Source: Mycobacterium intracellulare ATCC 13950 (GTDB taxonomy: Bacteria > Actinomycetota > Actinomycetes > Mycobacteriales > Mycobacteriaceae). From it: 64,000 bases of DNA. The first letter of the stretch is position 1. The number at the start of each line of letters is the position of its first letter. A program made the translations under genes and the position numbers. The notes beneath the pieces are model-generated. The model did no database searches. It worked only from the letters and a program-made list of their open reading frames with translations, and was not told the origin of the DNA. The DNA is taken from NCBI RefSeq assembly GCF_000277125.1, contig NC_016946.1:4960001-5024000 (forward strand), written 5' to 3'. This document shows positions 17,380-26,155 of this stretch, piece by piece.

Positions 17380-18207
17380 CTACCAGATGCGCAGGTAGTC
17401 CACCAGCATGGACGCCGGGAAGACACCCGCGGCGGGGTCACCGGCGCCCACCCCGCCGACGGCGAGCGTGAACATCGGGGTCATCCAGTAGCCGGGGTTG
17501 TTGAACGGCCACCGGAAGTCGTCGGGCGCGCCGCCGGCGACGTGGATGGGCTTGTTGGGCACCTTGTAGTACTGCGCCCCGTCCCGGAAGAACTCGAATC
17601 CCTCTTCGCCCCAGTGCATTCGCCACGTGTGCCAGTTGCCGTCGACCAGACCGGGAATCGACCTGCCCTCCCAGGTCTTCCCGTTGGACGCCGCGTGGAC
17701 CGTGGTGCCGGGGGCCCAGTCGCCGTTGCCGTACCACTCGAAGATGTCGACCTCGCCGTCGGGCAGCGGGTCCTCGTTGACACCCCAGAACGACGGCCAC
17801 AGGCCGGGGAACAAGCAGTCCAGCTTGATCCGCGCCTCCCAGGTCTGGTTGATCATGCTGCGGAAGTTGCCGCGCAGCTTGCCGCTGTAGTAGGTGTTGC
17901 TCATCAGATCGTGGGTTGCGCACAGGACGAGGTTGGAATTGCCGTCCTGGAACACGTTTTGGCGATCGTCGCGGTAGATCCCCTCCACGGGCGGGAACAC
18001 GTCGTCCTGCCAGGTCTGAATCGTCCACTTGCCGGGATCGGGAGGCGAGCCGGCCGGCCCGTCGAACTCGTCGGCGAAGATGTAGGGCCCGCCGCCGGCG
18101 GCCGGCGGCGCCTGCGGCGCCGGCGGGGTGGCCCAGGCACCCGGCAAGCGCATCGCAGCCCCCAGCATGCCGAGCCCCGAGATCAACATCATGCTGCGAC
18201 GATCCAT
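17380..18207 (-). CDS. GH16-family secreted glycosidase-like protein (Rv0315 homologue)
   Basis: 275 residues. The N-terminus MDRRSMMLISGLGMLGAAMR looks like a Tat-type or lipoprotein-less signal, with the mature protein beginning near residue 27. It is closely similar to M. tuberculosis Rv0315 (294 aa), including FxDEFDGPAGS, RQNVFxDGNSNLVL, TWEARIKxxC, EWYGNG and TTVHA. The GH16 catalytic motif E-x-D-x-x-E is present as G-E-V-D-I-F-E-W (residues roughly 151-158). GH16 enzymes hydrolyse beta-1,3/1,4-glucans; Rv0315 has been described as an immunogenic secreted protein with a nonclassical substrate. A perfect 14-bp palindrome at 18279-18292, 72 bp upstream of the start, probably regulates it. 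Confidence 0.88.
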   Translation of the reverse strand: MDRRSMMLISGLGMLGAAMRLPGAWATPPAPQAPPAAGGGPYIFADEFDGPAGSPPDPGKWTIQTWQDDVFPPVEGIYRDDRQNVFQDGNSNLVLCATHDLMSNTYYSGKLRGNFRSMINQTWEARIKLDCLFPGLWPSFWGVNEDPLPDGEVDIFEWYGNGDWAPGTTVHAASNGKTWEGRSIPGLVDGNWHTWRMHWGEEGFEFFRDGAQYYKVPNKPIHVAGGAPDDFRWPFNNPGYWMTPMFTLAVGGVGAGDPAAGVFPASMLVDYLRIW

Positions 18208-18278
18208 CTACAAACCACCCATCGTTGAAAGCCGGCACGTCAAGCCCGGCGCGCTCTCCCCAGGCAACTCTCGCAAAC

Positions 18279-18292
18279 GGTGTTATAACACC
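18279..18292. promoter_or_regulatory. Perfect 14-bp palindrome, probable operator of the GH16 gene
   Basis: GGTGTTATAACACC is a perfect palindrome in otherwise GC-rich intergenic DNA. It is 72 bases from the GH16 start and 32 bases from the end of the oxidoreductase gene, so the GH16 gene is the only obvious target. The core TTATAA could also overlap a -10 element. The regulator is not identifiable. Confidence 0.6.
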
Positions 18293-18323
18293 ACGCGGTG
18301 GGGGTGCGGCGCATCCCGCGGCC

Positions 18324-19343
18324 TCAGCGCGCGCCGGGTTCGCTGATTTTGACCAGCGTCTTGCCGACGTTGACGCCGGTGAACAGGCCGTTGAGGGCGT
18401 CGACACACGACTCGATGCCCTCAAAGATGGTCTGCCGGTGGTGAAGTCGGCCCTGCGCCTCCCAGCCGCGCAGCGCGGCGAACGCCTCGTCGAAGCGGCC
18501 CCACTGGTCCAGCGCGTTGAAGCCCTGCATCAGCGCGGTCTTGGACAACAGGTTCACGTAGTTCGCCGGCCCCGGGTGGTCGCCGGTCAGGTAGCTGGAG
18601 ATGACGCCGCACAGCACCACCCGCGCGCGGGGGGCCAGCCGGCCCAGCACGGCGTTGAGGATGGGCCCGCCGACGTTGTCGAAGTAGACGTCCACCCGTT
18701 GCGGGCAATGCTTTTTGAGCGCCGCGACGATGTCGTCGTTCTTGTAGTCGATGCACGCGTCGAACCCGAAGTCCTCCACCACCGCCCGGCATTTCTGCGG
18801 GCCGCCCGCGATGCCCACCACCCGGGCGCCGGCGATCTTGGCGATTTGCCCGGCCACCGATCCGGTGGCCCCCGCGGCCGCCGACACCACCACCGTCTCC
18901 CCGGGCTGCGGTCGGCCGATGTCGGTCATCCCGAAATAGGCGGTGGCGCCGGTCGGCCCGTACACCGACATGATCGCCAGCTGGTCGTCCTCGCCCGGGA
19001 TCGGCGTGCTGAACAGGTCGTCGCGGATGATCACGTATTCCTGAAACCCGGTCAGCGTCGTGACGACGTCGCCGACGGCGAACGCGTCACACCGCGACGC
19101 GACCACCTCGCCGATGCCGGCCGCGCGGATGACCTCACCCAGCTGCACCGGCGGAAGGTAGCTGGGCTGGTCGTCGAGCCAGGTGCGGGCGGCCGCGTCG
19201 ATGCCGACGTAGGTGGTGCGCAGCAGCGCCTCCCCCTCGGCGGGTTCGGGCGCGGGCGCGGTGACCATTTCCGTGTCGTCGGGCCGGACCAGCCCCGACG
19301 GGCGACGACGCAACAACACCTGGCGGTTCGGCAAATCGGGCAC
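18324..19343 (-). CDS. NADP-dependent MDR-family oxidoreductase (leukotriene B4 dehydrogenase-like)
   Basis: 339 residues from GTG 19343, chosen because family members begin a few residues before the NRQVLLRRRP block and GGGGA lies just upstream. A TTG at 19397 and ATG at 19391 would extend the protein and nearly touch the divergent gene. It is a zinc-less medium-chain dehydrogenase: cap and catalytic domain, then a Rossmann motif A-A-A-G-A-T-G-S-V-A-G-Q (residues roughly 152-163) and YFDNVGG. Such enzymes reduce alpha,beta-unsaturated carbonyl compounds with NADPH. No adjacent pathway genes point to a substrate. In M. tuberculosis no gene occupies this place between Rv0314c and Rv0315. Confidence 0.82.
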   Translation of the reverse strand: MPDLPNRQVLLRRRPSGLVRPDDTEMVTAPAPEPAEGEALLRTTYVGIDAAARTWLDDQPSYLPPVQLGEVIRAAGIGEVVASRCDAFAVGDVVTTLTGFQEYVIIRDDLFSTPIPGEDDQLAIMSVYGPTGATAYFGMTDIGRPQPGETVVVSAAAGATGSVAGQIAKIAGARVVGIAGGPQKCRAVVEDFGFDACIDYKNDDIVAALKKHCPQRVDVYFDNVGGPILNAVLGRLAPRARVVLCGVISSYLTGDHPGPANYVNLLSKTALMQGFNALDQWGRFDEAFAALRGWEAQGRLHHRQTIFEGIESCVDALNGLFTGVNVGKTLVKISEPGAR

Positions 19344-19400
19344 GATCCCCAAAACTACCGAACGGGCCGAAAACGCAGAAGCGAATGGCATATTCAATGC

Positions 19401-20060
19401 ATGGCAGCAAACGATGACCCGGAAGAGCGGATCCGGGAACTCGAGCGCCCGCTCGCCGAGTCGGCGTGGGCCTTAGACCAGGGCAGCTCCGCGTCCGCCG
19501 GCCAGGCCCATCCGCCGCCGACCCAGGGCGCCACGGCACCGCCGCCGGCGTGGACCTACGGCGGCCCGGTCACCGGACCGCCGCCGCCGAGCCCCTCGGG
19601 CAACCGCGTGTGGTGGATCCTCGGCACCGTCATCGTGATCGGTGTGATCGCGCTCGCGGGAGGCATCGCCGCCTTTGCCGCACACCAGATTTCCGGCGTG
19701 AAGTCATTCATCACCTCGCCGCCGAGCGTTTCGACGAGTCCCGCCCCGTCGGCCTCGCGGCGAGCAGCGCCGTCGACCTCACCCGCCCCGCCGCGCGGCG
19801 CCCGGCTCAGCGTCGCGGGCATCAACGAGAGCCGGACCATCGCCTGCAACGACAACATGGTCAGCGTCAGCGGTGTGTCCAACACGGTGACGATCACCGG
19901 GCATTGCGCCAGCCTCTCGGTCTCCGGGGTGCAGAACGCGGTCACCATCGAGGCCGCCGACGCCATCACCGCGTCGGGCTTCAACAACAAGGTGACCTAC
20001 CACTCGGGCACGCCGAAGATCAGCAACTCCGGCGACTCGAACGTCGTCACCCAGGGCTGA
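19401..20060 (+). CDS. DUF3060 membrane-anchored protein (Rv0314c homologue)
   Basis: 219 residues from ATG 19401, the same length as M. tuberculosis Rv0314c (220). Residues 1-65 are a cytoplasmic, Pro/Gly-rich, low-complexity region. One transmembrane helix follows at residues roughly 70-93 (VWWILGTVIVIGVIALAGGI), then a Ser/Pro linker and an extracytoplasmic DUF3060 domain (CNDNMVSVSGVSNTVTITGHC) with repeated S-V-S-G-V and N-x-V-T-I units suggestive of a beta-helix. Function unknown. It starts only 57 bp from the divergent oxidoreductase start. Confidence 0.82.
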   Translation: MAANDDPEERIRELERPLAESAWALDQGSSASAGQAHPPPTQGATAPPPAWTYGGPVTGPPPPSPSGNRVWWILGTVIVIGVIALAGGIAAFAAHQISGVKSFITSPPSVSTSPAPSASRRAAPSTSPAPPRGARLSVAGINESRTIACNDNMVSVSGVSNTVTITGHCASLSVSGVQNAVTIEAADAITASGFNNKVTYHSGTPKISNSGDSNVVTQG

Positions 20061-20074
20061 GCCGAAAACGACTG

Positions 20075-20460
20075 CTACGCAGTCTCTTCGGAGTCGTCGT
20101 CGAGGACGCTGACCGCGATGCCATAGGGCAGGAACCGCACCTTGCGTTTCGGGTCGAGGTTGTCCTTGTTCGCGCGCAGGGCGTCGAGCTCGGTCGCGTA
20201 GACCTGTTCGACGCGCGCGCCGCCGCCGTCGTCCACGGTGTAGATGGCCCACACGCCCTCGCCGGCCTCGCCGGCGGTCTCTGGCGCGGGCGGGGTCGCC
20301 GCGACATGTCCTCGAAGATCGTCGACCAGCCCGACCTGCCACCGGGAGCGGCGACGAACCTGCTGACGCGCTCGAACACGTCGCGCAGCCCTTCGCTGCC
20401 TTCGCGGATCATGCGATCGAATTCGTCCGGGTCGAATCCGAACCCACCGTGCTCGCCCAT
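20075..20460 (-). pseudogene. Rv0313 homologue interrupted by a single-base frameshift
   Basis: Two halves of one protein lie in different frames. The first frame gives the N-terminus from ATG 20460 (MGEHGGFGFDPDEFDRMIRE ... STIFEDMSRRPRP). The C-terminus lies in another frame, starting around 20285 (ETAGEAGEGVWAIYTVDD, then LRANKDNLDPKRKVRFLPYG and VSVLDDDSEETA), ending at TAG 20075. One inserted base in the GC-rich stretch around 20280-20300 would join them into 128 residues, exactly the length I recall for M. tuberculosis Rv0313. The uncorrected frame runs on to 20047 as Arg/Ser/Pro-rich nonsense. Either a true inactivating deletion or a sequencing error in a GC run is possible. Function unknown. 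Confidence 0.8.
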
Positions 20461-20526
20461 CCGACCTCCTCGCCAGCGCGTGCCGTCATTGCCAGTGTGC
20501 GCTCAACTCCGCGCGTGTGCCACGTG

Positions 20527-21918
20527 CTAGGGGGCCGGCGGCGGCGCCGGCGGGGTGATCGGGATCGGCACGGTGACGAACGGGAAGTGCAGGTACATGG
20601 TCACCGGCGCGGGCCTGGGCGGCGGCGGCGCGGCCGGTGGCGGCGGCGGCGGTGCGACCGGCGGGGGCGCGGGGGCAGGCGCGGCCGGCGGGGGTGCCGC
20701 CTGCTCTACCGGTTGGGGCACGTACTGCGGCGTTTGGCGGGTCGGGGCGCGACGGACGGGCGCCGGGGGCGCCGACGTGGCCGTGGTCTGCGGCGCGGGT
20801 TGCTGCGCGATCGGGGCGGGCGCGGGCGCGGGGGCGGCCACCTCGGCGGTGGGCGCGGGCGCCGGCGGGGACGTGCTCGGAGCGGGCGGCTGCGCTTGGG
20901 GCGGGGTGCTGGGCGGCGCGGCCGGCAGCTGGATGCCGGGGGTGGCAACGCTGACGCCGGCGTTGTGCCCCTCACCCGTCGGCTGATCCGCCGTCAGCGT
21001 CACCAGCACGACCCCGGCGATCACGGCGGCGATGCCGGCCAGGGCGCTGCCGGCGAGCAGCATGGCGCGGCTCCGGCGCGGAGGCCGCTGGTCTTCGTCT
21101 TCCTCGGCGTCGTCGGCCAGGGCGCTGTACGCGCGGAAACCGGTGCCCGTGCCGGCGTCGCCCCACAGGTCGAGGTGGCTCGGACCGACGGCCAAAGGGC
21201 CGAATTCCCCGGTGCCCGGGTCCAGGGCGTAGGCCAGGGCCGCGGTCGACGACGCGAACAGCGGCGCGTTCGCCGAGGCCAGCGCGGCCCCGCGGGCCAG
21301 CGCCATGTCCGGCTCCTCGGGTCCGGTCACCCGCAGCGAGGTGGCCGCCTCGATCGCGGGTTTCAGCGCAACGATGTCGGCGCCGCAGCCGACGATGAAC
21401 ACGCCGTCCGCCGCGGACCCGCCCGCGTCGAGACCGGCGACCATCGTCGCCAGCTCGGCGGGCGCCGCGGTGCCGGTGATCCGGCGCCGGTGCAGGTCGA
21501 CGATGGAACCGTCGCCGACCTCGACCACGGCCAGCGTCGCGCTGGCGGTCTCCACGAACAGCATCGCGATGCGCTCGTAGGCCAGCGCGTCGCCGACCGT
21601 CTGCGCCAGCGCGGCCGCAGCCAGCAAGGGCGCGACCATCATCACGTCGCCGAGATCGCTGGCGTTGATGGCCGCCCGCAGCGCGGCGACGTCGGCGGGG
21701 TTCGTCCAGGTGACCCCGGTGGAGCTCAACCGGTGGCCGCCCTCGACCACTCCTTCGCGGGTGCCGCCGATCGCGTCGATCACCCGATCGACCGCATTGC
21801 CGGCGGCGCCCACCTCGAACTCTTCTTGTTCGACGGTCACACCGTCGGCGTCTTGGCCTTCGATCGCTACCAGGCGGACCGTCCCGGGAGCTATCGACAC
21901 CCCAAGCACGATGTCCAC
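20527..21918 (-). CDS. DUF7159-type Hsp70-like membrane protein with Pro/Ala-rich tail
   Basis: 463 residues. GTG 21918 follows GGAGG with 6-base spacing; the frame continues to 21996 but that extension has no ribosome-binding site. The N-terminal 270 residues form an actin/Hsp70-like fold (VDIVLGVSIAPGTVRLVAIE; FIVGCGADIVALKPAIEAAT), without clear intact phosphate-binding motifs. Residues roughly 288-312 are a transmembrane helix (MLLAGSALAGIAAVIAGVVL), followed by about 150 residues of Pro/Ala repeats in the exterior and a short C-terminal block MYLHFPFVTVPIPI. The architecture parallels the next gene, the Rv0312 homologue, so they are likely distant paralogues acting together. Function unknown. 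Confidence 0.75.
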   Translation of the reverse strand: MDIVLGVSIAPGTVRLVAIEGQDADGVTVEQEEFEVGAAGNAVDRVIDAIGGTREGVVEGGHRLSSTGVTWTNPADVAALRAAINASDLGDVMMVAPLLAAAALAQTVGDALAYERIAMLFVETASATLAVVEVGDGSIVDLHRRRITGTAAPAELATMVAGLDAGGSAADGVFIVGCGADIVALKPAIEAATSLRVTGPEEPDMALARGAALASANAPLFASSTAALAYALDPGTGEFGPLAVGPSHLDLWGDAGTGTGFRAYSALADDAEEDEDQRPPRRSRAMLLAGSALAGIAAVIAGVVLVTLTADQPTGEGHNAGVSVATPGIQLPAAPPSTPPQAQPPAPSTSPPAPAPTAEVAAPAPAPAPIAQQPAPQTTATSAPPAPVRRAPTRQTPQYVPQPVEQAAPPPAAPAPAPPPVAPPPPPPAAPPPPRPAPVTMYLHFPFVTVPIPITPPAPPPAP

Positions 21919-22050
21919 GTAACGCCTCCAAGGTCTTTCGAACGCCCCCCGAGCGAGGGCATGACGGGGAAACCCCATCCGAACTTGGTGACACAAACGT
22001 TACCCGCGCGCGCATGGCCGCGCAGATGGACCGCCTAAACAGGACCGACG

Positions 22051-24042
22051 CTAATAACCCGGGCCCCAGTAGGGATTCTGCGAACTCCCCGGATACTGCG
22101 GATACTCATTCCCCGGATACGGCTGGTACTGCGGATACTCGTTCGACGGGTACTGCGGCGAGTACTGCGGGTACTGGGGGGTCGCCGGGGCCTGCTTCTG
22201 CGGAACCTGGATCGGTATCGGCACCGGCAGCAGCGGGACGTGGATCCACTCCGTCGTCATGGGCACCGTGGTCGTGGTGCTGGTGGTGACGGGCTCCTCA
22301 CTCGTGGGCGGAGGCGGCGACGTCGTCGTGGCCGTCGGTGACGGCGGGACCGTAGTGGTGACCGTCGGCTGCGGCGGCGCGGTCGTCGTCGGTGGCGCCG
22401 TGTGCCGCGGGGTGTAGACCGGCGCCGGCGGCGCCGTGGTCACCACGACCGGAGGCGGTGGCGGTGGCGGCGGTGACGGCGGCGGTTCGGGCGGCGGCGG
22501 CGCAGGACTTGGGACGGGTTGCGCGCTCGGCGGCGGGGGTGGGGGCACGGCGGTGGGCGGCGGCGGTGCGGCCGGAGCCGGCGCCGCGGGCTTGACGGAT
22601 GGCGCGGGCGGCGGCGCGACCGACGGCGCCGGCGGGGCCTGACGGTTCTCGATCCCGGTCAGCGTGTAGGCCACGCCGCCGACCGCGGTCATGGCGACCA
22701 CCGCGGACATCCCGATGATCAGCTGGGAGATCCGGAGGCGCCGCCAGGGTCGCCGTTCCCGGGGTGGGTCGATGACGTTGAGCCGCATCGACCAGCCGGC
22801 CGGACCGTCTTCGTCGTAGGTTTCGCCGCCGAATCGCATCCGCAGGTCGCCGGGGTCGTCGGTCTGCGACCACGCCAGTTCGCGATCCGTGAGCGCCTCG
22901 TCGTCGATCACCAGCACGTCGCCGGCGCCCAAGTCCACGACGTCGCCGGCGGCGTCGGCCGTCGCGAGCAGCCCGATCGACGTGCGGGTTCGCAGATCCA
23001 GCTCGCCCCCGCGGGAGGCCAGGATCAGCGCCCCGCAGGCCGCCGCGAAGGCCGGCTGCGACGGCGTCAGGATCGGCGTGCGCCCGTGCATCGAAAGTCG
23101 TTCGGTCACAAGCGGAATGCGTGCCCCGCCACCGACCGTGACCACCGCCGCGAGGTCCGACCAGCTCTTGCGGTAGCGCACCAGCATGTCGTCGAAGGCA
23201 TAGATGAAGCCGGTCAGCCGATCCTGGATCAGCTCTTCGAGGTCGTCCTGCGTCACCGTCAGGCTGCAACTGCGCCCGCCCAGCTCGGCGACGATGTCGG
23301 TGGCCATGTCGACCGAAAGGCGTTCCTTGGCCGCGCGGCACTGTTCCCTGAGTTCGCCGAGCTGCCCGACACCGGCGGTGCTGCCGGGGTCCAGGCCGCT
23401 GCCGTGGCCCAGCTCCTCGAAGGCGCGCAGCTGCAATTCCTGGTCGATCTCGTCGCCGGACAACGCGGTGTAGCGCATGGTGGCGCTGACGAGTTCGAAG
23501 TCACCGGCGATGTTCACCAGGGTGGCCGACGTGCCGCTGCCGCCGAAGTCGAGCAGCCCGACGATGCCCTCGTCGGGCAGGCCGAGCTCGGATTTCACCG
23601 CGGTCAGCGACGCGATCGCGTCCGAGACCAGGCGGGGCGCCATTCCGCTTCGGACGAACCCCACGTGCGTCCGCAGGGCGTCGCGCAGCGCCTGCACCGT
23701 GCTCGGTTTCCAGTGCGCGGGAACGGCGATGGAGATCTCCGAAGCCGCCGCATCGGCGCCGGCGGCGAGCACCATCGCGTCCAGGGCCTCCACCGTCAGC
23801 AGCTCCGGATCATGCGCGGAACCGTCGGGCGACACCAGCGCGACCGAGTCCCCGATGCGCTCGACGAAGTTTCTCATCGGCACGCCGGGTTCGGCTAGCG
23901 GCGGATTCTCTTCGGGCACACCAATTTTCGGTGCACAGTGCGGATAAAGGGTGAGCACGCAGCGGCGGTTAACCGGTGGGCTTCCATTACGCGCAGCGAC
24001 CAGGTTCGTGGTCCCGATCGACAACCCAAGTGGGTCGTACAT
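22051..24042 (-). CDS. Hsp70-like protein with proline/threonine-rich C-terminus (Rv0312 homologue)
   Basis: 663 residues from ATG 24042. It is clearly the homologue of M. tuberculosis Rv0312 (620 aa): it starts MYDPLGLSIGTTNLVAARNG and continues LTLYPHCAPKIGVP, VERIGDSVALVSPDGS. The N-terminal 420 residues are an Hsp70/actin-type ATPase domain (SIGTTNLVA, LLDFGGSGTSATLVN, VTVGGGARIPLV). A transmembrane helix at roughly residues 445-470 follows, then some 190 residues rich in Pro and Thr, ending in Y-P-Q repeats (PQYPSNEYPQYQPYPGNEYP). The topology puts an ATPase-like domain inside and a Pro-rich stalk outside, suggesting a signalling or cell-wall-linked role. Confidence 0.85.
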   Translation of the reverse strand: MYDPLGLSIGTTNLVAARNGSPPVNRRCVLTLYPHCAPKIGVPEENPPLAEPGVPMRNFVERIGDSVALVSPDGSAHDPELLTVEALDAMVLAAGADAAASEISIAVPAHWKPSTVQALRDALRTHVGFVRSGMAPRLVSDAIASLTAVKSELGLPDEGIVGLLDFGGSGTSATLVNIAGDFELVSATMRYTALSGDEIDQELQLRAFEELGHGSGLDPGSTAGVGQLGELREQCRAAKERLSVDMATDIVAELGGRSCSLTVTQDDLEELIQDRLTGFIYAFDDMLVRYRKSWSDLAAVVTVGGGARIPLVTERLSMHGRTPILTPSQPAFAAACGALILASRGGELDLRTRTSIGLLATADAAGDVVDLGAGDVLVIDDEALTDRELAWSQTDDPGDLRMRFGGETYDEDGPAGWSMRLNVIDPPRERRPWRRLRISQLIIGMSAVVAMTAVGGVAYTLTGIENRQAPPAPSVAPPPAPSVKPAAPAPAAPPPPTAVPPPPPPSAQPVPSPAPPPPEPPPSPPPPPPPPVVVTTAPPAPVYTPRHTAPPTTTAPPQPTVTTTVPPSPTATTTSPPPPTSEEPVTTSTTTTVPMTTEWIHVPLLPVPIPIQVPQKQAPATPQYPQYSPQYPSNEYPQYQPYPGNEYPQYPGSSQNPYWGPGY

Positions 24043-24196
24043 AGAGCGAAAACCTTCGTCTATAGGGGTCGGTGGCCAGCGTTAACCATAGCCTCGGACA
24101 CGCCCAAAGCCGATGCTTCGCAATGTCATTGGTATCCGCTCGATGCGCTTGCGTCACCGAAGCGGTACCGAAAACCCCTTGACAAGTAGCTTTTCG

Positions 24197-25426
24197 TTAC
24201 AACACCGTCAGCGGCAGCGAACGCCTGGGCTCGAACTGGAAGGTCGATCCGCCGCTGACCCGGACCACCGAAACCTCTGGCAGTTCCTCGGTGGGCGAGT
24301 CGGTTTCAACCAGTTCCGCGGTCCAGTCGGTGGCGGTTCCGCTAACTCGAACCTCGATGCGCGGATCCACCGCGGTGGCGATCGCCTGCAGCGGCTGCAC
24401 GGATTCCGGGGAGCACAACGAGATCCAGGCACGGTCGTCGTGCGCCGGCGACGGGCGGACGTGCAGCCGGTTCGACTCCGTCTCGGCGACAACGTAGCCC
24501 GCGGGGTTCAGCAGCGGGTGCAGCTCGAGCACCCGCAGGACGCCTTCGGCCCCGCCCGTAAGCTTCAGCGCGCGGTGAATGCGTTCGGCGGCCACGCCCG
24601 CGATGCCGATCAGGCCGCGGGTGCACACGCCGAGGGATTCGTCGTCGCCGGCGGCACGCGCGGCCACCGCGATCGCGAACGACAGGTACAGCAGGTGCAT
24701 CTGCAGGCACACCTCGTCGGCCATCCGGACCAGCGCCGAATGCGAGAAGGCGGCGAAGTCGAAGTCGGACAGCAACGGGCCCGAGTAGTCCGCCTGCCCC
24801 TCGTCCGAGCGATCGATGGGGTCGAGTTCCCATGTCGCGGCGCGGGTTTGGCTGACGACCTCCAGGGCCGGGATGGCCTGCGCCTCGGGGTAGGACTCGT
24901 CGATGATGACGGTCCATGCGCAGTGCGGATGGCGGTCCGCCGGCGTTCGCGGCGGGCGGTGGATGGGGCGCACCTGCGCGCGCGGGTTGGTCGCGATCGC
25001 GGTGGCGTCGAAGGTCGGGTCCTCGATGGTGTGGCACATCCCGAAGACGTACTGTTCGCCCATCGGCTCCACGTCGAGCAGGGCGCCGCAGTGGTCCAGC
25101 TGGAATTCGCCGTGCCAACGGTCGTGGACGGTGTAGCGGAAATCCATGAATTGCGGTGGCGCACCGATATCGAGCTGCAGGCCCTTGAAAATCGTGGGCA
25201 CGTCGTCGCCCTCGTAATTCAGCGCTTTCTGCATGCGCCGGGTGTAGATCGGGCTGGCGCCCGCCCATTCCTCGATTGCGATCTGCACCATCTCGTCGCG
25301 GCCGAACGAGGAGATGCACCAGGCCATCCCGGACCGGTCGATCAGCTGTCCGATCAGCAGCAGTTCGGGAACCAGGACGACGAGTTCGTCACGGGACAGT
25401 TGCGCGTATCGCGAGGGGCTGCTCAC
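24197..25426 (-). CDS. Conserved hypothetical protein (Rv0311 homologue)
   Basis: 409 residues from GTG 25426, the same length as M. tuberculosis Rv0311. The protein is soluble and shows no signal peptide. It has a regular spread of Trp and His residues (MAWCISSFGRDEMVQ, HDRWHGEFQLDHCGALLDVE, FGMCHTIEDPTFD). HGEFQLDHCGALLDVEPMG resembles a metal or cofactor pocket, but I do not recognise a family. It precedes the Rv0312 homologue by 154 bp on the same strand and diverges from the TetR gene at 25465 with only 38 bp between starts, so the regulator probably controls it. Confidence 0.75.
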   Translation of the reverse strand: MSSPSRYAQLSRDELVVLVPELLLIGQLIDRSGMAWCISSFGRDEMVQIAIEEWAGASPIYTRRMQKALNYEGDDVPTIFKGLQLDIGAPPQFMDFRYTVHDRWHGEFQLDHCGALLDVEPMGEQYVFGMCHTIEDPTFDATAIATNPRAQVRPIHRPPRTPADRHPHCAWTVIIDESYPEAQAIPALEVVSQTRAATWELDPIDRSDEGQADYSGPLLSDFDFAAFSHSALVRMADEVCLQMHLLYLSFAIAVAARAAGDDESLGVCTRGLIGIAGVAAERIHRALKLTGGAEGVLRVLELHPLLNPAGYVVAETESNRLHVRPSPAHDDRAWISLCSPESVQPLQAIATAVDPRIEVRVSGTATDWTAELVETDSPTEELPEVSVVRVSGGSTFQFEPRRSLPLTVL

Positions 25427-25464
25427 GCCCCAAAAATAGACTCGGCTATGTTATAAAGTCAACA

Positions 25465-26097
25465 ATGTCCATCGTTGCCGGCCAGCCGCCCGGTCGCCCC
25501 GTCGGGCCCACTCGGCGTACCACCGCGCCCCGCAAGCGCGGCGATGACACCCGGGCGAAGATCATCGATGAGACGGTCCGCTGCATCGTGGAGGAGGGGT
25601 TTTCCGCCGCCACCGCCAAGCACGTGGCCGAACGCGCCGGCGTGACCTGGGGGGTCATCCAGTACCACTTCGGGGACCGCAACGGCCTGCTGATGGCCGT
25701 CGTGGACGACGGCGTGGCCCGCCTGGTGGACAGCCTGTCGTCGGCCGACGTCAGCGAGCTGCCGCTGCGGGACCGCATCGAGGTCGTCGTCGACACCGCG
25801 TGGGGCTGCTACAGCAGCCCGACGTCGATGGCCGCCTTCGAAATCCTGCGCGAGACCCGCGGCGGCCCGGACCCGTCGTCGCGGCGTCACCTGCTCGACA
25901 TGAACGCCGCGATCGGCCAGCTGGGGCGGTTGATCACCACCGAACCCGCGCATGCCGGTGTGGCCGAGGTCATTTGGGCCACGCTGCGCGGTGTGGTGCT
26001 GGCGCAGATGGTCACGGGCACGGCCATCGATTGGAGCCTGGAACGGCGTGCCCTGATCGACATGGTCACCTCCTACCTCGCCCACCACGACACGTGA
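25465..26097 (+). CDS. TetR-family transcriptional regulator
   Basis: 210 residues from ATG 25465. The N-terminal helix-turn-helix domain spans residues roughly 27-75 (TRAKIIDETVRCIVEEGFSA, AKHVAERAGVTWGVIQYHFG), with the G-V-x-x-x-x-I-x-x-H-F signature. The C-terminal domain is a ligand/dimerisation region. The gene is 38 bp from the divergent Rv0311 homologue, and the gap holds TATGTTATAAAGTC, an AT-rich stretch likely to combine promoter and operator. It may also control the SnoaL-like gene downstream. Confidence 0.82.
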   Translation: MSIVAGQPPGRPVGPTRRTTAPRKRGDDTRAKIIDETVRCIVEEGFSAATAKHVAERAGVTWGVIQYHFGDRNGLLMAVVDDGVARLVDSLSSADVSELPLRDRIEVVVDTAWGCYSSPTSMAAFEILRETRGGPDPSSRRHLLDMNAAIGQLGRLITTEPAHAGVAEVIWATLRGVVLAQMVTGTAIDWSLERRALIDMVTSYLAHHDT

Positions 26098-26155
26098 CCC
26101 GCCGGCTCTTCGATGCGAACGCGGACGGCGCACCAGCGTGTGCTGCAATGACCTG

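Noticed and set aside
22051..22640. A tandem DNA repeat or CRISPR-like array in the Pro-rich tail of the Rv0312 homologue
   Set aside because: The repeats are codon-level Pro/Thr and Y-P-Q peptide repeats in a coding frame, without fixed repeat-spacer units.
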